A DNA stretch of 64,000 nucleotides, taken from assembly GCF_039555335.1 (NCBI RefSeq), contig NC_092631.1:16115805-16179804 (forward strand). Direction: 5' to 3'. Every line of letters starts with the position of its first letter. Positions within the stretch are counted from its first letter, which is position 1. Under the pieces are notes generated by a model. The model did not search any database and had not been told where the DNA came from. It saw nothing but the letters and a program-made list of their open reading frames with translations. Of the stretch, positions 58,400 to 64,000 are shown one piece after another. Source of the stretch: Amphiura filiformis (Eukaryota; Echinodermata; Ophiuroidea; Amphilepidida; Amphiuridae). A program made the translations under genes and the position numbers.

Positions 58400-59550
58400 C
58401 CCAAATTGTCAAATATTAAAATAGCTGTAACTTTAAAAATAAATTGAGTAGAAATTTCATTTCTATTGTAGATGTTACATGTCATATGGATTTCCAACAC
58501 TGGTGAATAAAAATGTCATAGCACAACTCTAAAATTTAAAAAAATGGCAAACCCATATTTTTGTGCTATTTTGGCCATTTTTGACCTAAAAATGTAATTT
58601 TTGCATGGGAAAAAAAATAAATATATATTTTCTTGATTTAAAAAATATGTCATTTCAACCTAGTTATTCTGAACAAAAAAAGTTAATGATGGTGAATGTC
58701 TGTGACCTATAGTTTTTGATCTATGGCCCTTTCAAATTCACATATGGACTAAAATAGCAAGTTTTTGTCAATTTTTCCAATATTAGGCTGAAAATGGTAC
58801 TTTTTTGTAATTTTATCAACATTTTCAGTGTTTGGAAAGTGGGAACTTCACATATATTATGGATATATTGTAGTACTTTCATTTTAAGCTAGTTGTAGAT
58901 CCACTGGTAGCTCGGTTTCCATGGCAGAAGCAATTATATCGTCAATTTTACTACTTTCAATGCAGCAAAATCATTTTAGTCATCATTTTACTGCATTGAA
59001 AGTAGATAAAATTGCTGCTACCACGGTAGTGGGCATACTAGTGGATCTTGAAATAGCTTAACATTAAAGTACAATTACATGTTCATATTATTAAGTGAAG
59101 TTCCCACTTTCCAAAAACTAACAAGTTGGTTAAAATGGCCATAAAGGACCATTTTTGGCGTAATATTGGAAATATTGAACAAAAACATGCTATTTTAGTC
59201 CATATATGAATTTGAAAGGGCCATAGATCAAAAACTATAGGTCACAGACATTCACCATCATTAACTGTTTTGTTCAGAATAACTAGGTTGACATAATGAC
59301 ATATTTTTATTTATTTTTTTCCCCATGCAAAAATTACATTTTTAGCTCAAAAATGGCCGAAATAGCACAAAATATGGTTTTTGCCATTTATTTTTATATT
59401 TTAGAGTTGTGCTGTGATATTTTTATTCACAGTGTTAGACATCCATGTAATATGTAACATCTACAATAGAAATGAAATTTCTACTCAATTTATTTTGAAA
59501 GTTACAGCTATTTTAATATTTGACATTTTTGGGTTAAGATGGACTTCACG
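58400..59550. repeat. Giant palindrome, arms about 570 bp
   Basis: Centre near 58978. Paired words from inside to outside: CTTTCAATGCAG, GTTCCCACTTTCC, CTATTTTAGTCCATAT, GGGCCATAGATCAAAAACTA, GTCACAGACATTCACCATCA, TGCAAAAATTACATTTTTAG, CATCTACAATAGAAATGAAA and GCTATTTTAATATTTGAC. Arms look about 85-90 percent similar with small gaps. No coding capacity. Its right edge joins the mariner-type end at 59545-59622. Confidence 0.88.
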
Positions 59551-59622
59551 CTAATTTTTGGATTCTGATGTCTATTTTTTAAATTCATTCGCCCGGTAAT
59601 GTTTTCTGGGACACACTGTATC
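59545..59622. mobile_element. Solo end of the mariner-type family
   Basis: TTTTTGGATTCTGATGTCTA, then ATTCATTCGCCCGGTAAT, then TTTTCTGGGACACACTGTA match the reverse complement of the left end at 56792-56880. No partner end is found near 58160-58400. Confidence 0.75.
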
Positions 59623-59654
59623 TCATTCAAACCAATTCAATGCACGACCTCGGA

Positions 59655-59780
59655 GTTACTTGCATGACTTTGGCGGGCTATTTTGAAACAGTCATGATTG
59701 CACATGCAGGTACTTCTTTTGAAAATCCTAAACAAGGTATAGCAGTCGTTGATAGGATATGCAGCTTATAGAACACGGAT
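59655..59780. repeat. Dispersed repeat, inverted partner of 18205-18370
   Basis: GGAGTTACTTGCATGACTTT, CGGGCTATTTTGAAACAGTC and TATAGCAGTCGTTGATAGGA match 18205-18370 in reverse. Confidence 0.7.
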
Positions 59781-59879
59781 AACCTCTATACCATGGGTCA
59801 GTTCAAATCGTCCGTATTGCAAAACAATACACGTATTGTATTCTATTGTTATACATGTTGGGTTTTTTGTAAAGGCCTC

Positions 59880-61248
59880 TCCGGATTAAAAAACAAAACA
59901 AATTGCATTATCTGGAAACAGTTATCCTGCCTGGGGATGTCAACTTGTGCAATTATGTGTTTCTGGAGTTCACCAACTGCAGGATAACCTTTGATTTCAG
60001 ATAGCTCCACAAGAAGACATCCAGAGGTGTAAAATCAGGGGATATTAGGGGCCATTCCATTTAGTCCTTCAAAGCAGTCGCATGATTGCCAAACAATTCT
60101 ACAAGGCATTGTATAAATTACTGTAAAGGAAGTGGTGAAACTGTGATTTTCATTTTATTTTAATTGTTCGCGCAACTGCATTTATTCACGGTTCACATAA
60201 ATAGCCACCGAGTTGTTTTAGCCACCAACCAAATACCTCGTAGTTTTTGTTTTTGATCTAGTGTCATTTTTCAAACTGTATACTCTATTATAATACACCC
60301 TGTATATACTCTTATTTTAATTGTTGCGAAAGTTGACGTCTATTCTAATATTATTAGTCGCGTTGTCAAGTGAAGATCTGAGCGCAAGAAGACTGTAAGT
60401 CCACTTTTGACGAAATTGAGTTACAGGTGGTTTTGAAGTTATTGGACGAGGACAAAAATGTTGACAATTTTTTTTTTGACATTTGGCCATAGGGGTCACG
60501 TGAGGGGTCAAAATGAAAAATTGTCCAATGTCGTCAAGAGACATGTCAAATCCCACGGAACCCATAGTAATACAGTTTATTCAGTAAAATAGTATGGTCA
60601 ATGGTGTGCCTTTGACAGATCCATCAAAATATAGTATATACATGCAGAATACATTATCGATTTTGACTCGCCGGACTGCTACTGCACGTGGCTGTATCAT
60701 GATACAGAGCAGTATATGGAGTCAACCATTTTTCTTGTACAGACGTTCTGGGTTTTTATTATTTGTTCAAAAAGTCTACATAGAACCCCAAAGTTTATTT
60801 CAGAAAATAAACGATTAGATTACCATAACAATGTAACAGTTATCTTTGGCGGGGTTCTATGTAAATTTTTACCATTTCCAGTCTTCATTTTCACTAAATA
60901 TTTTGGCGTATATAAAATTGAAATAAAATTCTCTGCCTCCTAAACGGCATCATCTGTACCACAATTGTATATCACGAATCGTTATATATAATGTGCAGTT
61001 AATATTCATTTATTCCTTTATACATAGGATTCTTCAGTTTTTACACAAAAAAACCCACTCTGCTATTTCAAAAAGGTAATGCAGGCTTCCTTAGAATGTG
61101 CAACAAATTAGCATTAACATCAAGTTTTTTTTACGCATTTAAAAAGAACTTGGCCAATGGCGTATCATAGGGGGTGGGTGGATTGTTTGAGTGTTTGCCC
61201 GGGGTGTTTGCGCCTCTTCGGTCGCTTCAGGAGAAGTTGCCTTACAAG
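59880..61248. other. No gene recognised; 3' region of the exon at 61249-61386
   Basis: AT-rich. Reverse-strand AATAAA at about 61008-61013 could be the polyadenylation signal of the minus-strand terminal exon. CACCCTGTATATAC near 60297 is a possible mariner-type remnant. Confidence 0.4.
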
Positions 61249-61386
61249 CTAAGGGTTATAGGGCTTTAGACTGTCCACGTAAATCCATTCCATGGCACGA
61301 TACGGTGATAACAGTTTACAGTAGTACATTCCGGCTAATCTTGGTGTAAGATAATCAGGATCTGTGTAAAGTGATGTCGAAGTCAC
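61249..61386 (-). CDS. Candidate terminal coding exon of an unidentified gene
   Basis: Minus strand. A strong acceptor (pyrimidine tract TTTTTTTCTCCCTAG) precedes 61386. Only one frame stays open, in phase 0, giving 45 residues: VTSTSLYTDPDYLTPRLAG, MYYCKLLSPYRAMEW, IYVDSLKPYNP-stop (stop at 61249-61251). The aromatic- and proline-rich text, the splice site and a reverse-strand AATAAA about 235 bp downstream together look like a genuine last exon. I do not recognise the family. The remaining exons should lie to the right, possibly beyond the window; none is clear in 61391-64000. Confidence 0.5.
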   Translation of the reverse strand: MTSTSLYTDPDYLTPRLAGMYYCKLLSPYRAMEWIYVDSLKPYNP

Positions 61387-61390
61387 CTAG

Positions 61391-62008
61391 GGAGAAAAAA
61401 ACAGGATATTAATAAGTACTCAATTTTAGAGAATAGCAAATGTACAAAGGCAAATGTCTTTACTATCGTTGTATTTAAACCAATATTGCAACATCATCTA
61501 GAAATCGAGATTTTTGCACTAATGTAATGTACCTTGATCACTAAGATACCCTACAAAAATCTAAGCCTAATATGCTGTACTTCTGACAAAATTTACGTAT
61601 TTCGTCGGTTTATTATTGTGATCAAAATATTAGTTGAACGCACATCAAAAGGATCCAACTCAGTCACGATGGACAGAACGATGCGCATTGCGTATTAAAT
61701 AGCGATTGTCTTTGTTTTACGTGATCTGTTCGGGTCAAATTTAAAAATGGACATATCTGATGGTGAAAATAACTCACAATCTATTTTTAAATGGAAGTAC
61801 GTGTTACAACATGGCTTTAGGAAAAAAATAAAAGTAATAGACATCCATGTAATATTGAGCCACATATCTCCCAGGAAATGCATTGAATTTTCATGGTCAG
61901 CAACTTCCCAGAATCCTTTGCGAACAAACCGAGATCACGTCAACGTGTCTTATCCCAAGGTGGGATCGAGCGTCAACAGTAACGATGTGCACCTTGACGT
62001 AATAAAAT
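61391..62008. other. Possible intron; one unassigned open frame
   Basis: An 87-codon plus-strand frame at 61747-62010 (KWKYVLQHGFRKKIKVID) has no recognised domain. Probably intron DNA of the minus-strand gene whose last exon is at 61249-61386, or chance. Confidence 0.3.
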
Positions 62009-62520
62009 AATACTAAAAAGTTAGAACAATCAATTAGATACATTTTGATACCAAGATGAATTCATTTTCATGAGTAAAAGTTGAGTTATGGCAGTTACAA
62101 ATTTCCCCTACCCCTTAATATTGTCATTTTACGCTGTTAGACATAGAAAATTTACCTTTTCCTCACAGTTTCTGTATATCTGCCTGACAATTAATGGTCG
62201 CTTTGCTTTAAAATAATACTAGAAAGCTAGACCAATAACTTGGATATATTTTGATACCAAGATGAATTCAATTTCATGAGTAAAAGTTGAGTTATGACAG
62301 TTTACATTTCCCCTACCCCGTAATATTGTCATATTTACGCTGTTAGACATAGAAAACGTACCCTTTTCTCACAGTTTCTGTGTATCTACCTGACAACTAA
62401 TGGTCGCTTTGCTTTAAAATAATACTAAAAAGTTAGAACAATCAATTAGATATACATATTGAATTGAATTGAATAGAACTAATACCAAGATGAAGTCAAT
62501 ATTATGAGTAAAATATTGAG
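62009..62520. repeat. About 205-bp tandem repeat
   Basis: Units begin AATAATACTAAAAAGTTAGA at 62009, 62210 and 62418 and share GATACCAAGATGAATTCA, TTTCCCCTACCCC, CGCTGTTAGACATAGAAAA and AATGGTCGCTTTGCTTTAAA. A separated fourth unit lies at 63091-63230. The interval 62521-63090 holds T-rich and C/A-rich low-complexity DNA. Confidence 0.85.
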
Positions 62521-63090
62521 TTCTGATGATTTATTTCCCCCTACCCCTTAATATTTTTCTATGTTATTCTAATATACGAGGGAAATCAACATCAGTTTTT
62601 GTTGGGTTTTTTTTAATTTTTTTATTATTGTTGTCCTTTTCCCAGTGGTTACTCACGTCCTACACATAAATATTCAAAATATTACATCAATGGAAACTTA
62701 ACGGATTGTGTAAATGGAAGTTGGTGCAGTGTAGTGACATATTCATGCACACACATTCATCCCCTCACCCCCACACATACCCTATGTACACCCAGCACCC
62801 CCACACCTCGTCCCAGACACCCCAACGAACTCATACATATTATAATGATTGGAACTGTTACAATAATGTTTCCCTTGATATGCTTAACATTAAAAACAAA
62901 ATAAAACATTAAAATTTAAATTACAAAATTAAAAATGGAAACTGAATCAATTTTGAAAATATAAAGTGGTATAGTTGTGAGATTTGAGGCCAATGTCAAA
63001 CTTTACACATATGGTTTTAAAAAATCAGATTAGCACTCATATGGACTATATACTTCCAAATATGCTCAAATGAAACCTGTTTTTGTTTAA

Positions 63091-63230
63091 AAATAATACT
63101 AGAAAGTTAGGAAAATCATTTAGCTACATATTGATACCAAAATGAATTCAAAATCACGAGTAAAATTTGAGTTCTTGGAGTTTATATCTCCCCTTCCCCT
63201 TAATTTTGTCCTATTTTTTGTGATTTTATG
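63091..63230. repeat. Separated unit of the 205-bp repeat
   Basis: AATAATACTAGAAAGTTAGG, GATACCAAAATGAATTCA and CTCCCCTTCCCCTTAAT match the array at 62009-62520. Confidence 0.8.
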
Positions 63231-63484
63231 CGATTATACGTCCATACATAAAATGACCTGTAAAAAAAAGTGATACCACAATTTGAGTCCACTACCTACC
63301 TAACAGTGATCTAGAGGGTCCATACTAACTAGGCTACCTATGGTGTCAAACCTTGTATGTAGTGGGGGGTGAACGAAGTCATTTTTTTCAGGTTGCTGCT
63401 CCTGTACTATAATGACGTAGTTTCGGCTTGGGTTTGATTAGCATAGGATTTCGGGATATACAAAATCGCTTTCATTGCCACTTT

Positions 63485-63670
63485 ATTCACCTTTTCGGTA
63501 AATCCCATAAGCCTTTGCGAGGACACCTGAGAATTCGTCATTTGACGTCACGCCGACTTGCAATGCGCAGTAACGATGTTCGATTAAACGATGTGCGCAT
63601 CGGCGCTGATCGGCGTGACGCCAAATGACGAGGTCTCAGGTGTACTCGCAAATTACCGAAAAGGTGAATT
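63485..63670. mobile_element. Foldback MITE
   Basis: Inverted ends ATTCACCTTTTCGGTAAAT, then TTTGCGAGGACACCTGAGA and CGTCATTTGACGTCACGCCG. About 186 bp, arms about 75 bp. The central part contains GATGTGCGCATCGGCGCTGATC. Target duplication not clear. Confidence 0.8.
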
Positions 63671-63780
63671 CTCGCTATTCACAATAAGGGCGCCGCCAGC
63701 GGTTTGCGATGTAATCGTGATGTATCATGGGAAAATCGTGATGTATCATGGGAAAAGGTCGACATCCAAGTCCGCGCAAT

Positions 63781-64000
63781 ACGAATATTACCATGCTATT
63801 ACATAGGAACACGTGACAATATTTTTTAGTTTGTCAATATAACGGTATTACACGCAAATCGATAGAGAAAAAATTAATTGTGCACATTTCAAATCACATT
63901 ATTAAGTATTATTGAGTATCGATTCGCGTGTAACACCTTTATTTTGACAAACTAAAAAATATTGTCACGTGTTCCTATGTAATAGCATGGTAATATTCGT
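63781..64000. repeat. Large palindrome reaching the window edge
   Basis: Arms of about 85 bp (ACGAATATTACCATGCTATT, ACATAGGAACACGTGACAAT, ATTTTTTAGTTTGTCAA, CGATAG) separated by about 45 bp. The right arm ends exactly at the last base, so the true extent is unknown. Confidence 0.85.

Overview
The window is AT-rich animal DNA made mostly of repeats. The organism is most likely a marine deuterostome invertebrate, with an echinoderm favoured. The clues are a single-exon secreted C-type lectin of the kind expanded in echinoderms, NXPE-family exons with ordinary GT/AG splice sites, eukaryotic tRNA-Lys genes ending in T-runs, and frequent TAGGCCTA words. This is inference, since no species marker is present. 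I saw no recognisable retroviral, LTR or Polinton element.

Layout: 1-5861 is a head-to-tail array of about 1-kb units with Helitron/Helentron-like ends on the minus strand. Its monomers repeat a composite of ETS-like, DR5 and DR1 motifs. From 7335 to about 18180 lies a tandem tRNA-Lys(UUU) cassette array with six copies, four intact and two decayed. Its spacers have been hit repeatedly: by a foldback MITE, by a 6.4-kb block with inverted ends (which itself contains a second Helentron-like array, 11396-13951), by a composite repeat and by a mariner-type MITE. Undamaged cassettes act as empty sites and fix the insertion boundaries. At 21766-22365 is the lectin gene, between two inverted copies of a dispersed repeat (15480-16165 and 22640-23115).

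From about 23.1 to 29.5 kb there are several MITEs and long hairpins. From about 29.5 to 45.85 kb lies a duplicated NXPE (neurexophilin plus PC-esterase) locus on the minus strand. The first copy (31734-33678) is a pseudogene; the second (41809-45848) has two long open exons. Between them a third Helentron-like copy (35403-40062) is interrupted by a rearranged, foldback Academ-like DNA transposon (35906-39884). It carries gene fragments with an XPG/FEN-like nuclease signature and a cysteine-rich CXC-like tail.

From 46 to 64 kb there are further MITEs, a 33-bp minisatellite, a mariner-type element, a palindrome of about 1.15 kb (58400-59550), a clean candidate terminal exon (61249-61386, minus) and a roughly 205-bp tandem repeat. 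Few host genes are visible: one complete lectin, NXPE exons, tRNA-Lys copies and one or two orphan exons. The main story is nested transposition and the spread of tandem repeats by rolling-circle-type elements.
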